A program made the translations under genes and the position numbers. DNA of 64,000 bases, taken from NCBI GenBank assembly GCA_018894105.1, contig CM032131.1:20751578-20815577 (forward strand), written 5' to 3'. The DNA comes from Jacaranda mimosifolia (Eukaryota; Streptophyta; Magnoliopsida; Lamiales; Bignoniaceae). Each line of letters starts with the position of its first letter. The stretch's first letter is position 1. Shown here piece by piece: positions 10,726 through 21,999 of the stretch. The notes under the pieces are model-generated. The model worked only from the letters and a program-made list of their open reading frames with translations. It had not been told where the DNA came from and did not search any database.

Positions 10726-13400
10726 CACAAAGGAGGTTGGAAATAATTAGATATACAATATTTATTCATTTAAAGCCATATATACAAGTGATTATATATA
10801 CGTTGCAATGTGGGTCCAAGACCAAGCAGCAGCAACAGGTTTCCAAATAAAAGAGTATTGGAGAATTGACAATTCAATTCATATATTTATAATAACCAAA
10901 CAATCATTTGGATTGTGGCTGCATATATATATATATATATATATATTCCTCATTGAAAAAAATAAACACAACACATTAACACTTACACCTGCCGACAAAT
11001 TAAAGAATTGCTTCCCAAAAATATTTATAATATATAATTAGATATCCTTCAACTACTTTTATATATGGACAATTCGATCATACATATACACAAGTAAATA
11101 TATTAAGCTTGCCCCCCATTCCGCCTATACCCCTATCCAATTTTAACTTGTCACCCCTTAATTATTGAGAAACAAAAATGCTCTATTCCCTATCATACGC
11201 ATGAACCCAAAATAGAATAACAACACATGCAAGACTCATGGAACTCAACCCCAAATGATAAATGAAAAGGATTGAGATTGTTTATGATGGAGGCACAACA
11301 AAACTAAACTAATTTACCCAAACATGCGGGACCCCAACTTGGAAACCAAGACCAAACACAATGGTTGCCACCACATGCATATAGATACTAAGGCTAGTCA
11401 TTACACTCCATATGCCATGACAGCAACAAACAAACAATAGAACCGATGCAGTGGAAGAAAGGCAATCAAACTCACACTTTCAAAGTTAATCGATGAGTGG
11501 CTACTAGGCGACGTGTAATCGGACCAAACACAAGGTAACATTTTTAGGTATAATTTGTTTTTGCAACTGCTAGTTTATGCATTATGGGAAGCCACTAGAA
11601 GACCAAGAATATGCTGAACATACAGGAACTAAGGAGAAACCGGAATGAACAATGACTTTGAGGTTAGGAAATCAAACAACCAACAATCATTGTATAAATA
11701 TTGGTACTCAACATGCTATTCACAACATTGTGCCAATTCAATTAATGGAATAGATTAGATTCGGTAATTCAAATAATCTAATTAAAGCCCTAGACGATTC
11801 TATGGGGGAATGAATTACTTCCTAACTCATGGCCAGGAAACCCCAATCGTGGATCCATTGCTAATGTAGTGAAGCAAAATAAGCAATAACATTGCAAAAT
11901 AAAGCAAAATGCACAAAGGACACATAATTAGAACAAAGTAACATAATATATACTCATAGAAATTCAAAAATGATGGTACTAACAGTAACATTACTAACGG
12001 TAACATAACGTGTAAAGCTTCAATGAAACTAGTTAAATGGCCCTTACCTTTTGTAATACATGAAGAAATGACAACAATGGCCTGAATTGCATTAGTACTC
12101 AAAGCCGTCCAACAACAACATCATCAATTGCATATGTAATGCCACATAAACAAAAAGAAAACAATAAAATTTGCTCAATCACTAAGCTTAACTTCCATGG
12201 ACACAAGAGATTCAAATACTAGACATGTATATTAGACTTATAGGATGGACACGATGTGCAACAAAATGCGTACTACAATCTATCTTATTGTGTTGTCAGG
12301 AATACAAGCAAACAGATTTTCGAATGAATGAGGTAAACATTATCAAGGCCATAGGAATAGTTAGAGTGGAAACCAAATTCAACATAAAACATGGTCCCAT
12401 CTTTGGTTTACTCACAAAATACATCATTCTGCGTATATATGGAAGTAGAAGTTCAAGTAAAGCCTACCTCAGAACAAACATAAGATGCAGCCCTAAATAA
12501 CATGCAACTGCATCCCAAAAGTGAAATCTATGGCAAGTAAAATCAAATGAACTCAAGTACTAGTTCAAAAGCTAGATTATATATGCTCCACACACATAGA
12601 TTAAATTGTAAGAAGGGCATCTATATACATGGAGAAGTTCAGAATCCACATAGAATCATTCCAATTATTATGTTTTCACCCAAACAGATCATTCTTATAG
12701 AATACCTAACCCCTAATTGTAAGGAAGAACAAAAAATTGCGCACCGAATCAGGAAATAGAATGCTATTGTATAAATTACATGCCATAAGATACACAAGAA
12801 GAACAAGTAATTGCACTTCAAAGTCAAGAAAAACACGCCAAATACCTTGCAATGTTTGGGCTTAGGCAAAAACTCGCAAGATTGAAGTGTAAGCGAAGAA
12901 CTCACGGATGAATCCGTCCTTCTTTGGTCGCAATTAGAGCAACCAAGATACGTGCAGGTGTGTGTAGTGTGAGGCGAGGGCATCACATGCATCGGCAAGC
13001 AACAAGCTTAGATAGACAAAACCACAAATGCAAAACCCAGGGAAAAAAAATGAAAGAATTTGCCACAACAGTTAACAGATTAATCATGAGGGCAAAAGAA
13101 ACACAATAAAATGATAAGCCTATTCGTGAAGAATTCAACCAAATCAGGAATCCAAACCCATCGCCATATGCTTTTTCAGGGAAAAAAAAGTGCGAGGACG
13201 ATTTTCACGCAGGAGGTGAGATTTCGAACATAGGAACTCAAGACAAATGCTGGGATAAATGAGAGAGAAAGTCCTACTATGGTTCTCAGAAGACTGTCTC
13301 TGAGACAATAGACCAAATTTGCCCATGAGATTGAGAAACGGTCTCACAAACAAGCTCATCTTTACCCATATCTCGTGTTTTTGAGGAGGCAAAATAGATT
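9871..13400. other. Noncoding 5' region of the Harbinger
   Basis: About 3.5 kb without recognisable genes. It holds TA/TG microsatellites (10691-10724, 10921-10946) and, near the right end on the minus strand, a more balanced segment (about 13000-12850) that could be the element's untranslated first exon, ending at GCAAG|GTATTT near 12847. That exon call is a guess. Subterminal sequence at 13260-13350 has short GAGAC/GTCTC inverted motifs that could be protein-binding sites. Confidence 0.35.
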
Positions 13401-13423
13401 TCACCCCACAAGCAATCGCTGCA

Positions 13424-14822
13424 TTAGGGATCGAGTTCAGTTCAGCCTAATCTGGCTATTGCATGATCATAAGACCATGTCATATTAGTCTAAGGACTTA
13501 TATAGTTATGATCAGTTCACTAATTTTTGATGGTGTGTCGAGGAGGATTCATTTGACTCGTGCATTAATGTTTATACCATTATGAATGAGAGTGCAAGTG
13601 GTTAGATGTGGGTGTTTGAGTTTCCAACTATTTCAACATATACTATCACGATCATTTCTTCAACAAACCATGATTTTGTCGCGTTATGGTATCTTATATG
13701 CTGTTCCACGTATCAAATTGAGCCTCATCTTGGCCTTTGAAAAAGCAAGAACATAAACATGCAAAATAAGTACACAACCTTTGCAAATTAAGTACATAAA
13801 CACAGTTCTAGAGTACATAAATGCCAATACTGGGTACGTTTTCATGGATTTTTAGTATCATTATTAGCACATTAGGGATCAAGTTCAATCCAGTCTAATC
13901 TAGCCATTGCATGATCATAAGACCATGTCATATTAGTCCAAGGACTCATATACTCATGATAGGTTCACTAATTTTTTATGGTCTATCGGGAGGATTCATT
14001 TGGCTCATGCATTAATGGTTTATACTACTATAAATGAGAGTGCATGTGGTTAGAAGTGGGTGTTTGAGCTCCCAACCATTTCAACACGTACTATCGCGAT
14101 CATTTCTTCAACAAACTACAGTTTTGTCACATTAGGGTATCTTATGTATTGTTCCGCGCATCGAATTGAGCCTCATCTCAGTCTTTGAAAAAGCAAGGAC
14201 ATAAACACACAAAATAAGTACACAAACTTAGCAAATTAAGTACATAAATGCAGTTTTGGAGTGCATAAATGCTGATACTGGGTACGTTATCACGGATTTT
14301 TGGTGTCATTCTTAGCACATTAGGAATCAAGTTCACTTCGGCTTAATCTAGCCATTGCATGCTCATAATACCATGTCATATTAGTCTAAGGACTCATATA
14401 ATCATGATAGGTTCACTAGTTTTCAATAGTGGTGTCGGGAGGATCATTTAGCTCATGCATCAATAGTTTATACTACTATGAATGAGAGCGCAAGTGGCTA
14501 GATATGGGTGTTTAAGTTCACAATCATTTCAACATGTACTATCACAATTATTTCTTCAACAAACCATGGTTTTGTCGCATTAAGGTATCTTATGTGTTGT
14601 TCCACGCATCGAATTGAGCTTCACTTGGCCTTTGAAAAAGCAAGGACACAACCATGCAAAATAAGTACACAATCTTAGCGAATTAAGTACATAAATGCAG
14701 TTCTAGAGTACATAAGTGCTAATATTATGTATGTTTTCGCATATTTCCAATATCATTCTCAGCACATTAAGGATTGAGCTCAATTCGACCTAATTTGGTT
14801 ATTGCATGATCATAAGACCATG
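13424..14822 (+). repeat. Tandem array of ~449-bp units, right half
   Basis: After the TTA at 13424-13426 the repeat resumes with GGGATCGAGTTCAGTTCAGC. Anchors lie at about 13424, 13872, 14321 and 14768, a spacing of 447-449 bp. The unit is the same as at 1935-3972, and joining the two halves at TTA restores the normal unit phase. The array ends near 14822 within the sequence CATGATCATAAGACCATG. Confidence 0.85.
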
Positions 14823-14849
14823 GCCAAATTAAGACAAGTTAATCTTAAA

Positions 14850-15240
14850 CCCTTATGTACTTTATACTACAATTTGAGAAAAAAGTATCACTTTTTTTTG
14901 TGTTATATACTTGATTTTTAATGTTTTGTACTTAATTCACATTGTTATGTAGTTATATGGCATGTTCTTGTATTGGCTTTCCCCTTGACCCAATTTATAT
15001 CAATTTAGTGGGTGAAACAACATATAAGACCATCTAATGCACTAAAATCATATTTTTTTCAAGTAATGGATGTGATAGTATGTGTACAAATGATTGGGAA
15101 TACGAATAGCCACATCTAACCACTTGTATTCTCATTTATACTTGTATAAACCATTGGTGAATTAGGTAAATATATCCTTTTGACACCACCATCGAGAACT
15201 AATGAACCTCTCATGAATATGTCAGTCTTATAGTTGTTTT
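14850..15240 (-). repeat. Inverted, diverged copy of the array unit
   Basis: AACAACATATAAGACCATC at 15017, the ACCACTTGTATTCTCATTTAT segment near 15119 and GACACCACCATCGAGAACTA near 15181 are reverse complements of landmarks in the direct units, in the expected reverse order. The array therefore contains at least one unit in opposite orientation. Confidence 0.7.
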
Positions 15241-16085
15241 ATCATCAAATTGAGGTAAATTCGGCTAAAGAGAAAAAGAGTGTAAAAACACTTAAAGATG
15301 TAGTTGATTTGCAATTTCAGTTTCATACATTATAAACATCATCCAAATTAAATGTTTTAGACCTTGTTATATTGGTATAGCTGAGAAACTCTATTTTTTC
15401 CTACAATATTGAAATCCAAAAGAAACATTTTACCATCAATATTGGGGTTTTACACTGATAATTGTGTTTCTATCCATTGGAACACATGATTGTCCCAACT
15501 ATTAATTGAAGAATATATGATTTAATTATTTTTGGATTGTCTTATATGTTGTTTCACAAATAAATTAAGGCAAATTATGCCATATGACTAATAGGTATAG
15601 AATCACTCTACTGTAGTACTAGATGTTGAAGATGAGGTATTTACCTTCTGAAATCAAGTATTTACATACAAAAATAAAGTATTGTTTTGCTGAAATAAGG
15701 TATTACATCTCTGTTATGCAGTATCAGTCTTATACATTTCAAATATTGTTCAATTTAAGTATTTTAGACCTTATTATGTTGGTATAGCCACGAAATTCTA
15801 TTTTTCCTTATAATGTTGACCTCCAAATGAAATATTTTACCACCTACAATGGTGTTTTACACTACTAATTGTGTTTTCAACCATTAAGCATGTGAATATC
15901 CTATTTTATTATTTTTGGATGGTCTTACATGTTGTTTCATCAATAAATTAACGCAAATTAGGCCATACGACTGATAAGTATAGAATCATTCTTATGCAAT
16001 ACTAGATGCTGAAGGTAGGGTATTAAAACTTTAAGATCGAGTATGTATATACAAAGATAAAGTATTACTTTACTGAAATGAGGTA
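15241..16085 (+). repeat. Two further diverged ~400-bp repeat units
   Basis: TTGGTATAGC(T/C).(A/C)GAAA.TCTATTTTTCC and GTTTTACACT..TAATTGTGTTT occur at about 15370-15470 and again at about 15777-15880, about 409 bp apart. ATGTTGTTTCA(C/T) with AATTA.GCAAATTA recurs about 385 bp apart. The second motif is shared with the 449-bp units, so these look like older copies. Confidence 0.6.
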
Positions 16086-18355
16086 CTATCTTTCTGAAGA
16101 AATGAAAAATGAATCTGAACAGCTCCAAATACAAATTTGCTTAGTAGCTAAAAAAAATCATTTGCTAATATAACATATTTTATACTACAAATTATACAAT
16201 ACAATACAAATTGATAAGACATAAAATTTTCCATTGAAAACACAACTTTTGAATAGTAAGTTTGAGCATCTTGGCCCCTCAAAAACATTTTTTTAAGCTT
16301 AAATTGAAGAAAATTTACCTTATTTTTTCTACTATTCGCTAAGAAGATTTTGTTAGTTGTCAAATATAGAAATTCGGACTGAAAATGAAATGAAGAAAAA
16401 TGAGGTTATCTTGGTTTCTTCCTGTTGAAACTCGGGCTCACAATAAGACTTTGTTGGGTTTCTTCCTGTGAAATAAATTATCAATGGCAGGATAAAAAAA
16501 ATAGAAGAAGAAATTGTTGTTCACGGGAGAAAGTTGTAGCAAAGAGTTAGGGGAAAGAATAGTGGAGAGAGAGCTAAACTAAACAAATTAAGAGAGAGAG
16601 AAAGAGAGAGGGGAAATAAGAAAAATGTGGGCATTTTGAATAACTTAAAGGCTTCTTCTTTTACGTTTTGGGAAAAAAATTTCTAACTCCCAAAAAAATT
16701 TCAAAACACATGTACATTCTCCAATTTTTCTCCCAAAATACTACAATTTTTTACCAAAAAAATTCCTCACAATTCATCCAAAAACACCCTATATCCTAAA
16801 AAGCACACCTACCCCCTCATTTTTTCACTCCATCTTTCACATCACTCATTCATTTATCACTCTCTCACTTCACTCATATATACATATATACACACACATG
16901 TTTACATATATGAAAATATTAAAATTTTACTATTTAAAGAATTCTAAAACTTATGTTTACAAATTTAATTAAATTAATTGTTGAGAAAATTAATTAAATT
17001 TAATAAATAATTTATTTACTAAATAATTTATTAAATTAATTAAATTACTTATTAATTAAATAATATATTAGTTATATTTAATATTTAACATATTAATTAC
17101 ATATTATATTTATTCATTTAATAAATAATTTAAAATGTTTTAATTTAATATAGTAAATAACTTAATCTGCTTCTTCAAAAAAAAAAAATCTTCATTAAAT
17201 ATTAATATTCACATTTATTTCAAATTATTATAAAAAAATTAATTATAGTGTGATATTTATTTAATAATCTATTAAGTTTAATAAATTAATATTAATATAA
17301 TTAAAATAATTATCAAGAAAATTATTTAATTAAGTAATTTTTTTTATTGTTACTAAGTAATTTATTTATGAAATAATGTATTAATTATATAATGAGTTAA
17401 AGTAAATAAATAACTTATTAAATTAATTAAATTTATTTATTTAATTATTTAAATAACTTATTGTGTATATATTAATTATGTATCATATTTCACATATGAT
17501 TAAATACTATACTTATTTGTTTAATAAATAATTTAAGATGGTTTAGTTTCATATAATATAAAATTTTATTTTTTTAATTTGATGAATTGTTATTAAGTCT
17601 TATATATATATAATATATTATTTAAATAAATAACTAATTTTTATTTATACATAAATTGTAAATAATAAATAGTTAAATAATTATATTTTAAGAATAAACA
17701 ATAATTAATTTATAATTCATGTACAATAATTTTTTTTAAATAAGCTGATATCAACAATTGTTATATAATTATGATATTAGCTTATATTTATAATTAAGAT
17801 ATAATTATAATTTCATAAAATAATTAATGTTTATACTGATAAAAAAATAATTAATATTTATCAATAAATTCATAAAAAATAAAATTTAAAACAAAGCACC
17901 AATTGAATTAATTACACATCATTTTATTAAAACAATATATCAATTATTACATATATATATACACACATCATCCAATTATAAATATACATATATATATATA
18001 ATATTACTTAAAAAATCACTTTCACCCTACAAACCCAACAAAAAAGCAACTGAGTTGACATCAATAGTAAAGTTTGTCTTTTCCCAAAACATAAAAAAAA
18101 AAAAAAATTTCATTCTCAAATCATTTTTCATATTTCCCCAAAATAAAAAGAAACGCTTGACATATTCTTCAAATTTTCTCCCAAAAATCCATTCCCCTAA
18201 ATTTTTTTCTAGAAAATAGCCAAAACAAGCCCTAAGTGACTAGGGAGTGAACTCAAACGACAAAGTTAAGATGGAGAGTTGAAACCACAAAATTAATGGG
18301 TGAGAACTGATTCACAAAATGCAAATGGGTTTAGATATTTTTAGATAAGATTCCC
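16086..18355. other. AT-rich right part of the MULE, no genes
   Basis: Long runs of AAATTAATTAAATTT-like sequence (16920-18000) with no coding frames. A purine-rich GAGAGA stretch lies at 16565-16612. The last 100 bp contain the degenerate right inverted end. Confidence 0.5.
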
Positions 18356-18446
18356 ATAAAGACATATATATATATAACAATATATTTTTAATTTTTAAAT
18401 AATATAAAATATAAAAATGGCCTAAGAAAAAGAAACCAAACGATCC
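18356..18446. mobile_element. Right arm of the outer Harbinger/Tourist-type MITE
   Basis: The sequence begins with ATAAAGACA, the near-duplicate of 286-294, and ends with AAACCAAACGATCC. Inverted, the end reads GGATCGTTTGGTTTC, comparable to the window's first bases. TAA follows at 18447-18449. Confidence 0.45.
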
Positions 18447-18449
18447 TAA

Positions 18450-18938
18450 GCGCCCGTTTAATTTCATTTTCAAATCCCATTTTCATTTTCTCTTGAAATT
18501 GAAAATAAAAAACTATCAACTTTTACACCATTTTCTCATATATTTCCATTCTCAAAACATTCTTTTTTACATTCTCTCTCCATTTTCATATATATTTCCC
18601 TCATATTATTATTTATATCTATTTTTTTTATTTTCTCAATACTTCTTAAACAACATTCACCACAAAAATATTATAAATTCAAATTCAAATTATAATATTA
18701 TTTTTTCAAACAATTACACATCACATCATCAATTCAAATTCAAAAACTACACAACTTTTAATACAAAACACATAACATCTGAATATATATCATTTTTACA
18801 ATTATATAAACCTACAATTTTTGACAACATATTCAAACACAACTCTATTTTCAAAAATACCTTTTTTAATTAATTTTTTATTATATATTTTTATTAAAAA
18901 ATGAAAATGACTCTAAAAGATAAAACCAAACGTATCCC
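18450..18938. mobile_element. 489-bp Tourist-like MITE
   Basis: The left end GCGCCCGTTTAATTTCATTT and the inverted right end GGGATACGTTTGGTTTTATC share the CGTTT-core and a following CATTTTCATTTT block. TAA precedes it and AAA follows it. The interior is rich in short AATTCAAATTC repeats. It belongs to the same family as the outer MITE, which it directly abuts. Confidence 0.6.
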
Positions 18939-19204
18939 AAATTTTTTGACAAGAGTGTAAAATGAGAAGGTTGGGGCGGGGGGTTGGGGGTGGGGAAGGA
19001 CTGTACTTGGATTTGACAGGATGGTCAGCCTCTGAACCTCATAGCTGGCAACTATCAGTAGCCAACTGCTACACAGTACACATTAACTAACCAGACAACA
19101 AATCAAAGTTGCTTAAAACAAAATTGTTATTTAATTATTTTAATCAAGAGAGTGGAGCCCACCAAATATATTGGAGCTCCTAGATTCATCAGCTGGGATA
19201 CGAT

Positions 19205-19262
19205 AAAGTTCCACGTGTCGATATTGGAAACTCTGTTGCTGCATGGTTTTACACGTGGCGTG
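19205..19262. promoter_or_regulatory. Pair of G-box/ABRE-like motifs
   Basis: CACGTG occurs at 19212-19217 (CCACGTGTC) and at 19252-19257 (ACACGTGGC), exactly 40 bp apart, in a segment less AT-rich than its surroundings (19150-19340). ACGTGTC/ACGTGGC cores are known bZIP/bHLH sites in plant promoters. No gene that they might regulate is evident nearby, so function is unproven. Confidence 0.35.
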
Positions 19263-19359
19263 GGGGTGCTGGTCCTGGTAATGCAGAATCAATTTTCTCA
19301 CCAGAAAATGGTATTTTTAAATGGACGGCGTCAGTTGCGGACGTTTCTCTGAACATAAC

Positions 19360-21952
19360 TAGCTGGGGTTTTATGGTTTGTCTAGCTTTACGTTTCTTCT
19401 TCCACTCCTATGACTTATCTATCTCTATCTGTACTAAATTAAAAATCAAAGAGGGCCCAATATATATATATATATATATTTTTTTTTCAAATTTTGATCA
19501 TTCAGGTGGAAGAAATTTTTTTCTTACATTTATTATTTTAATTGAGGATCAGCTTCGACAATATTATAAACTTATCATGATTATTGAAATTGAAGAATTC
19601 ATATATAGATAATTATGTACACATGGAGGTTGCGGCATTTGCTAGTACTATATGCATACATGCATCACTTTGTATGAAATTTAAGAAAATTAAAATATTT
19701 TCAAAAATAGAAGAATGTATGTTAAAGTTTGGATAATGAATTCTAATGTGGAAAATATTAAGCATTTTTTTTTATACTTTAAATAATGAAGTTATATGTT
19801 TTAATATTTGTATCTTTATATTTTCTTTTTTTTTTTTTTCTTTTTCTTCACTAATTTCCTTGTTCTAAACATAGCATTGGTAAAATGGAGGAAAAGAAAG
19901 AGATAATGAATGTATACATAGTTATAAGAGTAGATATTGGAGTATGTCATATGCTAACAAAACTAATTATACTTTAATTTGAAATTGACATAATAAATGC
20001 ATGTTTATCAACTCAAATTATATTATTTAGGTGTTAAGCAGGAGCAGCAGCAAAAACAATAATTATTATAATATTATATCATTAATGAGCCATATACATG
20101 TGTATATTCGTTCTTCTTAATTATCATTTTCCTATATGAGAACTAATTCAAAATTTTAAAATGACAAGAGGATAATTACATAAAAGTATATCTTGGCACA
20201 CTAAGGAAGAAATTATATATGACATTTGATTTATCAAGAACCTATAAATTAATCACATTAAAGAATTTAATAACAAAAATGATAATTGATAGATAGAAAG
20301 TAAAACACATGGATTCACATGGTTTAACAAATCCATTTGTGTTCATGAGAGTTTTCGTTTCTCCACTATAAGAGAAAATTTTACCAATTTCAAAATTTTA
20401 GCAGTTTCTTGAACCCAAATCCCAAACAAAGAATACCTTTTACATCTAGTCTCAAAATTTTCATAGGAATATTTCTAATCCTTTTGTAAGTCAAAAATAC
20501 TATCTCATAAGTATCATGAGTTTCACGAGAGTGTCTTAAATTATCGAATAAGTACTTATATTTATAAGAGTAAATTACTTAATTATTCATTCTAGAAAGT
20601 AAAAAGAATCCTAATTCCACAATACTAAAGTTGACGAAATTAAATCCCTTGAAGACTAAGAATTCTAATATCTCCAAATAATCAAGTTAACTCCTAATAA
20701 TCTCTGCATTGGTGAAGTTTCTCATCTTTGCACTTGTTCATAACTCCACTGCAAGCTAAAATACCAAATTAATTGGCCTTCAAATATACCACTACACATG
20801 TTAAATTAGTAAGGTCTTGATACCAACTAACTTATATTAGTTAATGCACATGTGTAACTTAGTCAACATCGTTGATGGACTACAAAGAGAGACGACTTCA
20901 ATCCATTCTCTCCTTAAGTAGGATTTCTCTTACAATAGTAGCTTTTTGGGTTCTACCCATCCTTTGAGGTCATCATATATACTGTACAAATTATCCTACT
21001 TTTCTTCTTTCATTAGGATCCTTCAACCATATGTGACTTTCAGAACTCCACCTCCAACTGAATATTTACACCACTCAAATTTTGACTAGCTCAAAAAATT
21101 AGATCCAGTTAGCTATTAGCGGGGGTTGTTATGAGTTGCTCACCCCCCCCCCCCCCCAGGAATTAGTAGGATATGTAATTGCAAGAGTTTAGTGAACATC
21201 TACTAATAAAATTAGTGAGGTTAAAAATCTCTGCTACATTTAATTTCGACCTCCGCTAAATTTATTTATTTATTTATTTTTTTGTATTGTTTAGGATATA
21301 TCCCACACTACCCAAAGTACAAAGCACCTATCAAATATTTTGATTTTTACCATGCTAATACCTATGACTCTACAAGCAAAACCCTCACTCAGTGATAAAA
21401 TACCTTCATTCTTCAATTGAAATAAATTAAAATAATTTATTTTTATTTTTCTTGGAGTAAGCATGCATTACATATCAAAGATCTAAAATCTAATTATCTT
21501 CGGGGAGAAATATCCATACAAGTAGAGACTTATAAAATATCTCCATTGTATGCCGCTGCAAAATTGTCACTACACTCATCTTCGCCGTCCCTATTCTTAT
21601 AAGTACACAATACTTCTTTATATGGCTTTTCTCTTGAGATTTATAGCATACTTTGCCCGTTCCAATTACAATTTGTTTCCCATCCAATGCAGAATCTTGT
21701 TCACCTCCTAGTTTGCTTTTTTGTGTTTTTCATGAGATTAAAGACGCTCCCAAATGCTCCAAATATAGTGTCTTTTCTATATAATAATGCTTTTACCAAA
21801 CTATCATACAAATTTGAGAATAAGGAAAGAAGTAAAAGGGTTTGATCTTCTTACTCAATTTTAATTTCACATCAAGTTTTGAAGTTGATTCACCAGTCTA
21901 TTATTTTAGTTTATGTAACTCCTGAGATTGTTACCGTTTTGTATCTTCAACA
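19360..21952. other. Intergenic, no genes seen
   Basis: AT-rich sequence with a TA microsatellite (19460-19480), a T16 run (19828-19840 region) and a C15 homopolymer at 21143-21157. The segment 20300-20850 contains a TTGATACCAA motif near 20820 reminiscent of a retroelement primer-binding site, but no partner LTR was found. Confidence 0.4.
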
Positions 21953-21985
21953 TCTATACTATTAATAAAGTGTGCGTCTATCTAC
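21953..21985 (+). mobile_element. Helitron-like 5' terminus
   Basis: After an A at 21952 the sequence reads TCTATACTATTAATAAAGTG, close to the TCTATACTATTAAA-type 5' ends of plant Helitrons, which insert between A and T. No matching 3' hairpin/CTAG end in the same orientation was confirmed downstream. Confidence 0.4.
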
Positions 21986-21999
21986 TTGTATATTTTTGT

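Larger units (their letters stand above)
3976..13423 (-). mobile_element. PIF/Harbinger transposon inserted in the tandem array
   Basis: The 9,448-bp element has TTA on both sides and imperfect terminal inverted repeats: GGCTATGATTGCATATGAGA at the left and, inverted, TGCAGCGATTGCTTGTGGGG at the right. About 13 of the first 21 bases match, and further similarity lies inside (TCT..TTTT..GAGAT.ATGG). It encodes, on the minus strand, a Myb/SANT-like protein (about 8645-7750), a DDE transposase (about 7330-6254) and a second Myb-like frame (about 6249-5300). All three are interrupted by stops or frameshifts, so this copy is not autonomous now. The rest is noncoding and AT-rich. Confidence 0.85.
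295..18355. mobile_element. Mutator-like element (Ulp1-bearing type), host of later insertions
   Basis: Inferred limits rest on the near-identical 9-bp flanks ATAAAGATA/ATAAAGACA and on loosely matching inverted ends. Positions 345-420 and the reverse complement of about 18255-18345 share the order CCC, ATTTG-ATTTTGT, CACTCC or CACCC, and ACTCTCCA. The element carries a Ulp1-like peptidase remnant near its left end and tandem 449-bp repeats, and was later split by a Harbinger element. I saw no MURA-type transposase. Ulp1-containing MULEs (the Kaonashi type) are an established plant class. The ends are degenerate, so both boundaries and class are tentative. Confidence 0.4.

Noticed and set aside
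18493..18873. 126-residue open frame in the MITE
   Set aside because: An Asn/Phe/Tyr-rich translation of AT-rich MITE interior with no domain.
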